From UBA2357 sp041916775 (GTDB lineage: Bacteria > Pseudomonadota > Gammaproteobacteria > Burkholderiales > Rhodocyclaceae): DNA of 64,000 nucleotides. Of the stretch, positions 25,901 to 33,510 are shown piece by piece. Each line of letters starts with the position of its first letter. The first letter of the stretch is position 1. Both the position numbers and the translations under genes were made by a program. The notes under the pieces are model-generated. The model ran no database searches and was not told the DNA's origin. It saw only the letters and a list, made by a program, of their open reading frames with translations. The stretch spans positions 1-64,000 of the forward strand of contig JAYRYZ010000017.1 of the NCBI GenBank assembly GCA_041916775.1, read 5' to 3'.

Positions 25901-26726
25901 CGAAGCGGCGGTTCGCCGGTGCCGCCGGCCAGCTGCGCGGCAAGGCCACGGGTGCAGCAGGGGTGGAGGCCGTCGGCGCCGCGGCCTCCTCCGTTTCGCC
26001 GCCCTGAGGGGCTGGCCCGAGCGGGAGAGCCTCGGACGGCGCTGCCTGCATCGGCGCCGTCGCGGGCGCCTGCGCCACAGGCGCGGTCTCGGCCGAAGCC
26101 GGAGCTGCCGGCGTCGCAAGCGCTGGCGCGGCGGGCGCAGACGCGGAAGCCGAGACTGCAGGTGATGGTGCCGTCTGTGCTGCGGGCGCCGCGCTCGGCT
26201 GCGCCAGTGCCGCGAGCGGTGCGGACTTGCCGCCGGGTGCGACAGCGACGACACTGCCGGCCGGGTCGCGCAACACCGCGCGGCCCTCGCCACGCAACAG
26301 ATCGGCCTCGCCGAGCGCAATCTTGGCCCCCGGCTGGAGCGGCGCCCACTGGTAAAAGTCGCGCTGCACCATCAGCGCGTGAAGCGCCTTCAGCGCCGCG
26401 ACATCGGTCTTGAGCGAACCGGCCTCGGCGCGCGCAATCAGCGCCTGCACCTCGTCCGGCCCGGCGGCGAGCAGATCCACCCCCTGCCCACGCAAGCCGA
26501 GCGCAAGCTTGGCGTACTCGTCCGGCAGCAACCCGAAGCCGCGCAGCGCGCGTACCGTGAGCTTGCTGGCACCGTCGAGCCGGAGGAGATCGGCCGGCCC
26601 GCTGGCACGCTCGACCACGCCCTCCACCTCGAGCACCTCCGAGTCCTGCTGCGCCCCGGCAGGCAGCAGCCACAGCGCGGCACAGCTGGCGACCAGAAGC
26701 GTTCTGGCGTTCTTGCGAGTCTTCAT
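22905..26726 (-). CDS. Very large exported protein: shared VRALR module, Ala/Pro linker, beta-propeller and long C-terminal domain
   Basis: The protein has 1273 residues and a signal peptide to about residue 25 (ends PAGAQ). Residues 35-105 hold the shared module (LTVRALRGFGLL at 56-67, then LALGLRGQGVDLL). Residues about 140-260 are an Ala/Pro-rich linker. Residues about 275-570 form a PQQ/kelch-like propeller (repeated units such as GGHVLAGSVQAPASLQAWVARYDAQG and GGVLLAGSLGEYQPGFLVALDAKG). The C-terminal 600 residues resemble periplasmic lipid/AsmA- or DUF945-like architectures only vaguely and I do not assign them. The ATG at 26726 is behind GGGAGA. Likely a periplasmic or surface sensor/scaffold. 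Confidence 0.8.
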   Translation of the reverse strand: MKTRKNARTLLVASCAALWLLPAGAQQDSEVLEVEGVVERASGPADLLRLDGASKLTVRALRGFGLLPDEYAKLALGLRGQGVDLLAAGPDEVQALIARAEAGSLKTDVAALKALHALMVQRDFYQWAPLQPGAKIALGEADLLRGEGRAVLRDPAGSVVAVAPGGKSAPLAALAQPSAAPAAQTAPSPAVSASASAPAAPALATPAAPASAETAPVAQAPATAPMQAAPSEALPLGPAPQGGETEEAAAPTASTPAAPVALPRSWPAAPANRRFDLSMPDFSSAVEWQDLATLAAAADGGHVLAGSVQAPASLQAWVARYDAQGMPLWTRTLAGGVNLHVQSAGVFGDGGVLLAGSLGEYQPGFLVALDAKGAVRWSRVTDREWQQNISSEEIEAVAVSGTNALAVGQVALPSGERHGMAMLVPANGEPGWRVLIDDTTRIHAALADGDGWLVAGESHTPYQAAWLARLDAQGQVQWRHTYGQDNGGAARTLARLPGGELLIAGQAPESQQAWLRRADSSGAPIAEQTVDLRIQGSPVIGSLRGMSVTTDGDLLFAGETDSADGWLARLAPDATPRWVKVFGDEEEDAFNAVLARPDGVVAAGRSTHPERIRAHSLWTLRTDAAGEPITPKLSAPAQQALAVLGAGDAEVQPDVFQQADGSLRMLMPFRVLGDDLPLGEALLPETTLLAFSGRPQDKDGKQWRFTAELPDALALRDGQGNEVASLVADSKTLAFDVDTTVASVVGIDASLTGVKITAGAKPQLAGLYAGLGMTQLAVSQGEPADQEQDVAPQGEANAQGESESPQPEAQAPAFAGASLAKLALTLKLAPDAAGRWGGPLRFSASDWKLLGEDGKPRGQLAGADLSVDYHNVDLLALRKLSDEFESFMSMESEPDDPRATVTRLVESFLNASGEAKGSFRLTGANVKGPAPDEAFQLAELSVEGGAAASQASALLRDIDVRYGLKGLSLKGDGTTFELGSASAALKVDRLALSSIAQTVFGMMFGEPPAEGEFAATAAKLLGGLDLSLGMEGLAATPAGEPPIALARSEMKFALSALDTPAPALRLMFGHEGLKGMPGTPPELTPGDMKLDATLSNLPVAALIAGAMEGGDDPFMLLMQFAQAATQLKLDTLSFDMPIGGVKMSGLALTETPTAKDQAPRMRATADIAVRGLDALVKRYAADLGEAERKDLLASAALVKLAGIEEKQGDALIYRFAVVATSDGELTVNGKDLAPLLAAGGGEGGARQGAAGGGESAATPDAAAKAAPKAKPAQ

Positions 26727-26760
26727 GGTGGGGTCTCCCGGGCGTCGTTCCGTCATCTTC

Positions 26761-26796
26761 GTTGTCGTCGTTGTCGTCGTTGTCGTCGGTATCGTC
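26761..26796 (-). repeat. 9-bp repeat tract (GTTGTCGTC) just upstream of the 1273-residue gene
   Basis: Three exact copies of GTTGTCGTC at 26761-26787 and a fourth degenerate copy to 26796 lie 35 bases before the start codon at 26726. The open frame from this tract gives a poly-threonine peptide and is not a credible gene start. It may be a slippage-prone leader. Confidence 0.75.
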
Positions 26797-26829
26797 ATGT
26801 GTTTCTCGCGGGCGCCTTCTGCTCGCGTT

Positions 26830-27951
26830 TCATGGTCGCCCAGCCTGCCGCACGAGCGCAGCGAGGTCGCCGAGTTCGCGCGCGCTCGCCACCACATCCG
26901 GCGCAAGCCCACGTCCGGTGCAGCTCCTGCCGTCGGGCAGCAGGATCTCGCGATTCGTGAAGCGCAGCATGCTGCCGTCGGAGAGCCTGGTGTCGGTCTG
27001 CGAGCTGCACTTGCCGAAAGTCTTCTGCCCCACGAGCCGGGCGCGGCCGTGTTGCTGCAGGATGCCGGCGAACACCTCGGCCGCGCTCGCGGTATCCGGC
27101 CCGACGATGAGCACCAGCGGCATCACGAGCTTGTGCCCGCCCGGCGCGCGCACCGGCTGCGGCGTGCCGCCGCGCGACTGCTGCGCACCGAGCGTGGTGC
27201 CTTCCGGCAGGAACAGGGCCGCGAGGTCAAAGGCCTCGTACAGGTCGCCACCGCTCGCGTCGCGCAGGTCGATGAAGAGCGGCGCCTCGGCCGACGCCGC
27301 GCGCCCCGCCTTGCGCTGCAGGAAGTCGACGCTTGCGAGCAGCGCCGGGCGGGTGAGCCCGGCGATGAACTCGCGCAGGCGCAGCACCTGCTGGTCGCCC
27401 GGTTCGACGAGCTCCACATCCAGCGGGCGGAAGGCCTCGCGGCGCACATGCGCACGCACCTTGCCACCACCCGGCTCGACGAGTTCGAGCACCACTTCGG
27501 TGTCCGCCTGCCCGCGCAGGCGCGCGGCAATCTCGGCCGGCGCGAGGCCGGCCACCGGCTTGCCGTCCACGCTCACCAGCCGGCTGCGGTCGACCACCCC
27601 CATGCGATCAGCTGCACCGCCCTGGTAAACCGCAAGCTGCACCGCATCGCCGACGAACACCAGGCTCGCACCGATGCCGGTCCAGGCCTCCGGGCCGAGC
27701 AGCGGCGAGCGGTAGGCCTGCGCCGGGATGAGGCGCGCGTAGGGGTCGATCGCGGCAAGGCCGCGGGCAAGGTCCTTGCCGCCCAGCGCGGTGAGCGCCG
27801 CCTCGGCGGGCGGTGTGGCGAGCTCTTCGCGCAGCACGGCGCGGATCTCCTCCAGCGGCGCTGCAAGTGCATGCTGCGGCGCTGCCAGCAACATTCCCCC
27901 GATCGCGAGGACCAGCGCACACACAGGGAGACGCCGCACCGCATGGCGCAT
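26830..27951 (-). CDS. S41 family C-terminal processing peptidase (Ctp-like), periplasmic
   Basis: The protein has 373 residues. A signal peptide to about residue 30 is followed by a PDZ domain at about 85-160 (TGIGASLVF, GGAADRMGV, DGKPVAGLAPAEIAARLRG). The S41 catalytic core has GPDTASAAEVFAG with nucleophile Ser289 and QKTFGK with general base Lys314, 25 residues apart as in Prc and CtpB. The later CTGRGLAPD corresponds to the family's TGxGxxPD motif. It therefore looks catalytically competent. It follows the coiled-coil lipoprotein gene with a one-base overlap, so it is part of the cluster; it may trim or activate one of the exported proteins. Confidence 0.88.
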   Translation of the reverse strand: MRHAVRRLPVCALVLAIGGMLLAAPQHALAAPLEEIRAVLREELATPPAEAALTALGGKDLARGLAAIDPYARLIPAQAYRSPLLGPEAWTGIGASLVFVGDAVQLAVYQGGAADRMGVVDRSRLVSVDGKPVAGLAPAEIAARLRGQADTEVVLELVEPGGGKVRAHVRREAFRPLDVELVEPGDQQVLRLREFIAGLTRPALLASVDFLQRKAGRAASAEAPLFIDLRDASGGDLYEAFDLAALFLPEGTTLGAQQSRGGTPQPVRAPGGHKLVMPLVLIVGPDTASAAEVFAGILQQHGRARLVGQKTFGKCSSQTDTRLSDGSMLRFTNREILLPDGRSCTGRGLAPDVVASARELGDLAALVRQAGRP

Positions 27952-28496
27952 CAGCGTGCGAGCTCCATCTGCATCTTCATGAGCAGCTCGTACTCGCGGT
28001 TGAGCGCGTCGCGCTGCGCCTCGAGCTGCTTGCGCTTGAGGTCGGCCTCGGCGTCGCCCATGCCGCTGCCCTCCAGCGCGTCGAGCGCGGAGCCCTGCTG
28101 CCTGGCCTGAGACTTCAGGCTGTCGAGGCGCGTCTGCAGCTCCTTCACGCGCTTCTGGTCCTTGCCCTGCTGTGATGCGAGGGTCTTCACCCGCTTGTCG
28201 AGCGCGGCGACATCGGCGTTGAGCTTCTTCAGCCGCTCGCGCTCGGTGCGCACCTCGTGCTCCAGCGCCGAGCGCTTGGACTCCAGTTGGCCCTGCTCCG
28301 CCTCCAGCCCGCGCTGGGTGTCGCGCAATTGCGCGAGCCGGTCGTCGCGCTCGCGCAGGCGTTCGTCATAGGCTCCGGTATTGATCCCGCTCACCCCGCC
28401 GAAGAAGCCACCCTCGCGCGGGTCGGTGGAGACGTTGGCGCAGCCGCCGAGCAGCGCAGCGCCGGCGAGCCACGGTAATAGTGCGCGCGTGCTCAT
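27951..28496 (-). CDS. Coiled-coil lipoprotein
   Basis: The protein has 181 residues. A lipoprotein signal with lipobox LGGC places the acylated cysteine at about residue 19; the following Ala-Asn does not direct inner-membrane retention, so outer-membrane anchoring is expected. From residue 42 to the end it is highly charged heptad-rich coiled coil (RLRERDDRLAQLRDTQRGLEAEQGQL and further). It overlaps the preceding lipoprotein gene (ATGA) and the S41 gene (one base). Together with its neighbour it may span from the outer membrane toward the permease, like the TagQ lipoprotein of the TagQRST module, but sequence identity to TagQ is not claimed. Confidence 0.75.
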   Translation of the reverse strand: MSTRALLPWLAGAALLGGCANVSTDPREGGFFGGVSGINTGAYDERLRERDDRLAQLRDTQRGLEAEQGQLESKRSALEHEVRTERERLKKLNADVAALDKRVKTLASQQGKDQKRVKELQTRLDSLKSQARQQGSALDALEGSGMGDAEADLKRKQLEAQRDALNREYELLMKMQMELAR

Positions 28497-29137
28497 ACCG
28501 AAAGCCTCTGGTCGATGCGGGCAAGCTGGGTGCTGCCGTCACGCAGCTTGTCGAGGTTCTTCTGCAGCTGCTGCACTTCCTTCTCGAGTCGCGCGATATA
28601 GGGGTCGTTCGCCGGGCGGGTCTTGCGCTCCTCGGCGAGGATCGCGGTCTGCACCTCGTGCTCCTTGGCGAGCGAATCCTCCAGCTTCTTGTTCTCGGCA
28701 ACGCGCTTCTGCAGATCGTTGCGTTTCGCGGCGAGCGCGTCCTGCTTGACCCTGCCCTTGTCGTAGTTGGCGCGCAGCGTGCGTGATTCGGCCTCGAGCG
28801 ACTTGATCTCCTTGCCGAGGCGCTGGTTGTAGGCCACAGCGGTGCTGTTGAACTCCTGGGTGCGGGCGATCTCGGCATCGAGGAAGTCCTCGGTGTTGGC
28901 GTACTCCTGCTTGCGCTTCGCGACCTCGTTACCCACCAGATAGCCGGCGCCGGCGCCGACCACTGCGCCGATCGCTGCGCCGTCGCGGCCACCGATGAGC
29001 GCACCGAGGACGCCACCGATGAGCGCGCCCGTGGCGGTGCCCTCGGCCTTGGTGCGGTCCTGGTCGTCCATGTTTGCACAGCCGCTGGAGAGGCTGGCGA
29101 CGAGGAGTGCAACGAGTGTGAGTCTGGCGGTGTTCAT
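28493..29137 (-). CDS. Glycine-zipper and coiled-coil lipoprotein
   Basis: The protein has 214 residues. The lipobox LSSGC puts the lipidated cysteine at residue 20, with Ala at +2 suggesting the outer membrane. Residues 32-70 are a glycine-zipper segment (ATGALIGGVLGALIGGRDGAAIGAVVGAGAGYLVG), like the membrane-associating part of Rcs/OmpA-like lipoproteins. The rest is coiled coil (AEIARTQEF, then LEKEVQQLQKNLDKL). It starts 49 bases after the SUMF1 gene and overlaps the second lipoprotein gene. A structural or tethering role in the envelope complex is likely; no enzyme motif is visible. Confidence 0.78.
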   Translation of the reverse strand: MNTARLTLVALLVASLSSGCANMDDQDRTKAEGTATGALIGGVLGALIGGRDGAAIGAVVGAGAGYLVGNEVAKRKQEYANTEDFLDAEIARTQEFNSTAVAYNQRLGKEIKSLEAESRTLRANYDKGRVKQDALAAKRNDLQKRVAENKKLEDSLAKEHEVQTAILAEERKTRPANDPYIARLEKEVQQLQKNLDKLRDGSTQLARIDQRLSV

Positions 29138-29186
29138 GCTGTGTTCCTCCTAGTGGGTTGGCGGTGCGCACCGGGCGCATCGTTGT

Positions 29187-30911
29187 TCAGTTGTCCGTGA
29201 AGCCCTCGAAGCGCGTGCGGAAGGCCTCGCGCCATGCATCCACGTCGGCGCGCCGCTTGTCGCCGAACGCCTCGACATGCGCCTTGAGGAGCTCCATCAC
29301 CGCCTTCTCGCGCGGCGGCACCTCGCGCTCGGCGAGCGCGCCGAACGCATGGGTGATGTAGGCCTTCTCGTACTCGCCGAGTTGAGCGACCTTCTCGCGA
29401 TAGCCCTGCAACTGCTCGCGCGCGGCCTTGTCGAGATCGGCGATGGATTTCTCCACCGCATCCACCTGCTCCTGATAGCGGGTGGAGATTGCGGCGAGTT
29501 CCTTCGCCGACGCGAGGGTGACGGCGAGGCGCTCCATGCGCGACAGATACACCGACAGGTTCACGCCGTTGCGCGCCGCATCTTGCGCGAGACTGCGCGC
29601 GCTCTCGCGCTGCGCCAGCTCGAGCCGCTCGCGCGCCTTGTCCATGGTGGCCTGCACCGTGGTGAGCGGCTCGCGCAGACCGGGGTTCTCGTTCATCAGG
29701 CGGGCGATGATGGGGTCGGCCGAGCCGAGCTGCACCGAGGCCTGCGCGACCAGGTTGTCGAGGGTGCGGCCCACCGGCATGGTCTTCCTGAGATCGGCGC
29801 GGTAGGCCTCGTATTCCTTCTCGATCTCGCCGCGCTGGGCGCTGCTCACCACCACGTTGGCGCCGATCGCGAGGCGCGCGCCGGTGTTGAAGGAGCGGCG
29901 CTCCTCCATGAGTTTCCTGTCGGCGTTCCAGGCGTAAGCGTCGAGCTCGGCGCGCAGCGCGCTGCGCAGCTCGGTCGCGGGCGTCGACACGCTGCCGCCG
30001 CGCACCGCAACGCCACCCGGTTTGCCCTGCCAGATCTCCGGCCGGAAGAGGCCGGAGGTCATCTCCTGCACATTGCCGAAGAGGTCGTGGAAGCCGAGCG
30101 CATCGGCGTTGCGCAAGCCCACCGGGCGGAGCTGGTGACGGGCGTTGCCGAGGTGCCAGGCGAACTCGTTCACATCCGCAGCAGGGAACGGCAGGCGGTC
30201 GTCGAAGCGGCCGGCCTTCATCGCCTCGGCACCACCGCGCGCGGCGTACTCCCACTCTTCCTCGGTGGGCAGGCGCAGGAAGCCGGGCACGCCGTCGAGC
30301 CGCGGCAGCCCGGCGATGCGTTCGGGATGCGCCGGGTCGAACAGCCACTGGTTGTAGCGCCGCAGGAAGGTGAGCACGTCCTGGTGGCTGACGAAGGCGA
30401 GCGGCTTCATCAGCGCGTCGCGCAGCGGCCGGCCCTGCAGCGTCGGGAGCTTCTGGTCCTCAGGGTCGCCGCTCGCGGCGAGCAGCGCCTCCATGCCCAT
30501 CACCGCGACGTACTGGCCGCGGGTGAGCTCGTACTTGCCGAGCAGGATTTCCCACCCCTGCTTGTCCGCGGCCGGGAAGGAGCCGCTGATCTGGGTGCGC
30601 TGCAGGCCCTCGAAGATGCCGCCGGCGGCGTCGCCGAGCTGGATCACGCGCGCGCGGTCGCCCCAGAAACCGGCGCCGGGCACGCGGACGCGGCGGAAAA
30701 CGATCTCGGCGCCGTCGGGCATCGGCAGCACCAGGTCGCCATCCGCCGGTTTGGGGTTGTAAGGCGTGGGGGCTGACGCGGCAGCGGTCGCCGCAGCCGG
30801 CGCTGCTGCTGGCGTCTTCGCAGCAGGTGTCTGTGCCCCGGCCGCCGCGCTCAGGGCGATGAAGCCCAGCGCAAGCAGCCATGCAAGGGGTCGAACGGCT
30901 TCATTGGTCAC
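29187..30911 (-). CDS. Periplasmic SUMF1/FGE-domain protein with coiled-coil C-terminus, TagR-like
   Basis: The protein has 574 residues with a GTG start overlapping the permease stop by 11 bases. A signal peptide to about residue 27 is followed by an Ala/Pro linker. Residues about 60-350 are a formylglycine-generating-enzyme (SUMF1) fold: LGKYELTRGQYVAVMG, LRLPTEEEWEYAARGG (near 214), LFGNVQEMTSG, VRGGS, TGARL. The copper-binding cysteines of active FGE are absent, so it is probably a non-catalytic binding domain, as in TagR. Residues about 360-570 are coiled coil and extend it well beyond the usual TagR length. Its place beside a TagS/TagT-like transporter supports the comparison. Confidence 0.82.
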   Translation of the reverse strand: MTNEAVRPLAWLLALGFIALSAAAGAQTPAAKTPAAAPAAATAAASAPTPYNPKPADGDLVLPMPDGAEIVFRRVRVPGAGFWGDRARVIQLGDAAGGIFEGLQRTQISGSFPAADKQGWEILLGKYELTRGQYVAVMGMEALLAASGDPEDQKLPTLQGRPLRDALMKPLAFVSHQDVLTFLRRYNQWLFDPAHPERIAGLPRLDGVPGFLRLPTEEEWEYAARGGAEAMKAGRFDDRLPFPAADVNEFAWHLGNARHQLRPVGLRNADALGFHDLFGNVQEMTSGLFRPEIWQGKPGGVAVRGGSVSTPATELRSALRAELDAYAWNADRKLMEERRSFNTGARLAIGANVVVSSAQRGEIEKEYEAYRADLRKTMPVGRTLDNLVAQASVQLGSADPIIARLMNENPGLREPLTTVQATMDKARERLELAQRESARSLAQDAARNGVNLSVYLSRMERLAVTLASAKELAAISTRYQEQVDAVEKSIADLDKAAREQLQGYREKVAQLGEYEKAYITHAFGALAEREVPPREKAVMELLKAHVEAFGDKRRADVDAWREAFRTRFEGFTDN

Positions 30912-32742
30912 GAATGGCCTCCGCAGGATCGATACGGGTGGCGCGCCAGGCCGCGATCAGCGAGGCGAGCACCGCCAGCAGCAGGGTCGCTGCGGCGGCG
31001 ATGGGCGGGTAGTGGGCCGGCAGCGCGCAGAAGGCCTCACCGGGCGCGAGCTCGCTCGCGAAGCTGAGGTTGATCGTGTAGGCGAGCAGCGCATAGCCGC
31101 CGAAGCCGGCGGCGAGGCCGAGCACCGCGATCATCGCCCCCTGCGCGACCGGGAAGAAGAACACATGCGCGCGCGCGAGCCCGAGCAGGCGCAGCACGCC
31201 GAGGTCGCGGCGGCGGCGCTCCACCGCGGCATAGAGGCTCGCGACCAGCACCGCGGTGCCGCCCGACACGCTGAGGAGCGAGATCAGCAGGAAGAGCCGG
31301 GTGAGGCCGCCGTCCAGCACCTGGATGCGCTCGATCGCCTCCACCTCGGCCACCGTCTCCACGCCCTCGGCCTTGAGCTGATGAAAGATGCGCGGCACAT
31401 CGTCGATGCTCTGCGCGTAGAGGCGGAAGCCGCGGTAACCGCCGCGCGCCATCACGAAGCGGGCATTGTCGCGTTCGTAGGCGACGGCACGCAGGCTCGC
31501 GGTACGCAGCAGACCCATGAGCTCCACCGGCACCACCGGCCGGGCGAAGGGGCTGGCACCGACGTTCTGCAGCGGAAAGGCGAGCGGTGCAACACCGTCC
31601 GCCCGCACCTCGATGCGCGCCGCAGCGGGCGCGCCGCCCTGCCCCGGCCACAGCGCGCCCAGAAGCCGCGCCGCCTCGCCGGCCCTGGGCACGAGCCCGC
31701 CCCAGGGGGTGGGCGCGATGCCGAGGAGACGCGCCTGCTCGGCATCGACGGACAGGCCGATGGGCGCGATCGTGGCGCCATCCACCCCGCGCAGCGCCAC
31801 GTCGCGCACATAGGGCAGCAGCACGCGGGTCTGGCCGCGCAGCTTCTGCTCGATCGCGCGCAGGCTTGAGACGGTGACCTGCGCACCGGGGCTGCCGAGG
31901 TCGTAGGCGGTGAAGCCGGCCGGCGGCGCGAAGCCGAGCAGCGCGGCGGCCTCCTCGGCGCCGAGGTCCTCGATGCGGCCGAAGCCGGTGTTGATGATGA
32001 GCCCGGTGCGGGCGATCGGTGCCAGCGCCTCGGCTACCAGCAGCACCGCGCCGTCGAAGCTGAGATAGGGCTCGGGCGTGTCGCCCGTCCAGCCGCGCGC
32101 GGGCGCGCCGTAGCCTTCCTTGTAGGCTTCCACATCCAGCACGAAACCGAGCGTCGCATACACCCGCGGCAGGCTGCCGGCGCGCGGCGCGAGCACGGCG
32201 GCGACGCGCAGCCGCGGCTCCACCTGCTCGCTGCGCCCGGCGCGACTGCGCGTGACACGTGCGACGATCTCCCCGCCCGCGACCACGCCGGCACGGCGCG
32301 CGGCCTCGGCGGTGAGCACCACTTCGCCGTCGGCCGGGATCACGCCGCCGTTCTCGAGCAGCAGCGGGTCGCCCGCGGCGGTGGGCACGAGGTCCAGCAG
32401 CTCGGCGCGGCGGCCATCCGGCATCACCACGCCCATCACCGACGACAGCGGCAGGATGGTGGGCGTGAGGAAAGCCACGCCCGGCCAGCGTCCGAGCACC
32501 TCGAACCACTCCGGCGGGTATTCGTGCGTCTGCGCCGGACGGATCTCGCGGAACACCGGATCCTCGACGAGGCGCTCGCGCAGGGTCTCGATGGTGCCGT
32601 GCTTGAGCCCGAGCAGCACCAGCAGCGGCGCGATCACGGCGGCGAGCGCGATCACCAGGCACAACGTGAGAATCCACTCGTGCCGCAGGCTGGCGGCGGC
32701 CAGACCGGGGATGAGGCGCAGGGGCCGCGGCGCAGCGTTCAC
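30901..32742 (-). CDS. ABC transporter permease of the MacB/LolE/FtsX type, TagS-like
   Basis: The protein has 613 residues. One transmembrane segment lies near the N-terminus (residues about 22-48), followed by a large periplasmic domain of about 420 residues, then three C-terminal transmembrane segments with the FtsX-type core (LISLLSVSGGTAVLVASLYAAVERRRRDLGVLRLLGLAR). This is the type VII mechanotransmission architecture, which extracts lipoproteins or transmits signals rather than importing solutes. Its start overlaps the ATPase stop (ATGA). Together with the ATPase, SUMF1 and lipoprotein genes it corresponds to the TagST pair of the T6SS threonine phosphorylation pathway. Confidence 0.87.
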   Translation of the reverse strand: MNAAPRPLRLIPGLAAASLRHEWILTLCLVIALAAVIAPLLVLLGLKHGTIETLRERLVEDPVFREIRPAQTHEYPPEWFEVLGRWPGVAFLTPTILPLSSVMGVVMPDGRRAELLDLVPTAAGDPLLLENGGVIPADGEVVLTAEAARRAGVVAGGEIVARVTRSRAGRSEQVEPRLRVAAVLAPRAGSLPRVYATLGFVLDVEAYKEGYGAPARGWTGDTPEPYLSFDGAVLLVAEALAPIARTGLIINTGFGRIEDLGAEEAAALLGFAPPAGFTAYDLGSPGAQVTVSSLRAIEQKLRGQTRVLLPYVRDVALRGVDGATIAPIGLSVDAEQARLLGIAPTPWGGLVPRAGEAARLLGALWPGQGGAPAAARIEVRADGVAPLAFPLQNVGASPFARPVVPVELMGLLRTASLRAVAYERDNARFVMARGGYRGFRLYAQSIDDVPRIFHQLKAEGVETVAEVEAIERIQVLDGGLTRLFLLISLLSVSGGTAVLVASLYAAVERRRRDLGVLRLLGLARAHVFFFPVAQGAMIAVLGLAAGFGGYALLAYTINLSFASELAPGEAFCALPAHYPPIAAAATLLLAVLASLIAAWRATRIDPAEAIRDQ

Positions 32743-33497
32743 CGGGCACCTCCCGCAATCGGCCTGCAGTCTGAGCGGGTTTCCTCCGGCGTCACCTGGG
32801 TGGTGTCGAAGCCGTAGGTGACGTCCGCGCGCCCGGCGACGAGATCCACGTCGTGGGTGACGAGCACCACCGCCACCCCCTCGTCGCGCGCGAGCGCCTG
32901 CATGTCGTCCATGATCGCGCGGGCGCGTGCCTTGTCCACCGCGGCGGTGGGCTCGTCGGCAAGCACCAGCCGCGGCCGGTGCGCGAGCGCGCGCAGGATC
33001 GCGACACGCTGGCGTTGGCCGATCGAGAGCGAATCCGGCATACGCCCGAGGCAGCCGGCCACCCCCAGCCGGGTCGCGAGCGCGGCGATGCGCGCCGGGT
33101 CGGGCGCGCCGCCCTTGATGCGGCCGGGCAGCGCGATGTTGTCATGCACGTTCAGGAAAGGCAGCAGACCGCCCGTCTGCAGTACGTAGCCGAGGTGGTC
33201 GCGGCGCAAGGCGGCGAGCGCAGCCTCGTCTTCATCCGCCCACAGGGCGCGCACGTCGTGGATGGTGCCGCCGGTCGCCGGGCTCATCTCGAAGCGCGCG
33301 ACCTCGCTCGGCGCCATCACCAGCGCGAGCATGTCGAGCAGCGTGCTCTTGCCGCAGCCGCTCGCGCCGACCAGCGCGACGAGCTGCCCCGCACCCACCG
33401 AGAAGCGCGGCACCTGTAACGTGAAGCGGCTGCCGGCCTGGCTGCGCGTCTTGACGACGCCTTCCAGGCTCAGCATCGGTGCCGCCGGCGGACGCAT
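32739..33497 (-). CDS. ABC transporter ATPase, TagT/LolD-like
   Basis: The protein has 252 residues. Walker A GASGCGKS at 44-51, Walker B LVLADEPTAAVD at 177-188, and the H-loop THD are intact. The signature motif is LSIGQ (157-161) in place of LSGGQ. The MacB/LolD family match and the adjacent permease indicate a mechanotransmission or lipoprotein transporter. The ATG at 33497 follows GGAGG. It is 13 bases after the VWA gene stop and overlaps the permease start by four bases. Confidence 0.9.
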   Translation of the reverse strand: MRPPAAPMLSLEGVVKTRSQAGSRFTLQVPRFSVGAGQLVALVGASGCGKSTLLDMLALVMAPSEVARFEMSPATGGTIHDVRALWADEDEAALAALRRDHLGYVLQTGGLLPFLNVHDNIALPGRIKGGAPDPARIAALATRLGVAGCLGRMPDSLSIGQRQRVAILRALAHRPRLVLADEPTAAVDKARARAIMDDMQALARDEGVAVVLVTHDVDLVAGRADVTYGFDTTQVTPEETRSDCRPIAGGAR

Positions 33498-33510
33498 GAC
33501 CAGCCTCCAT

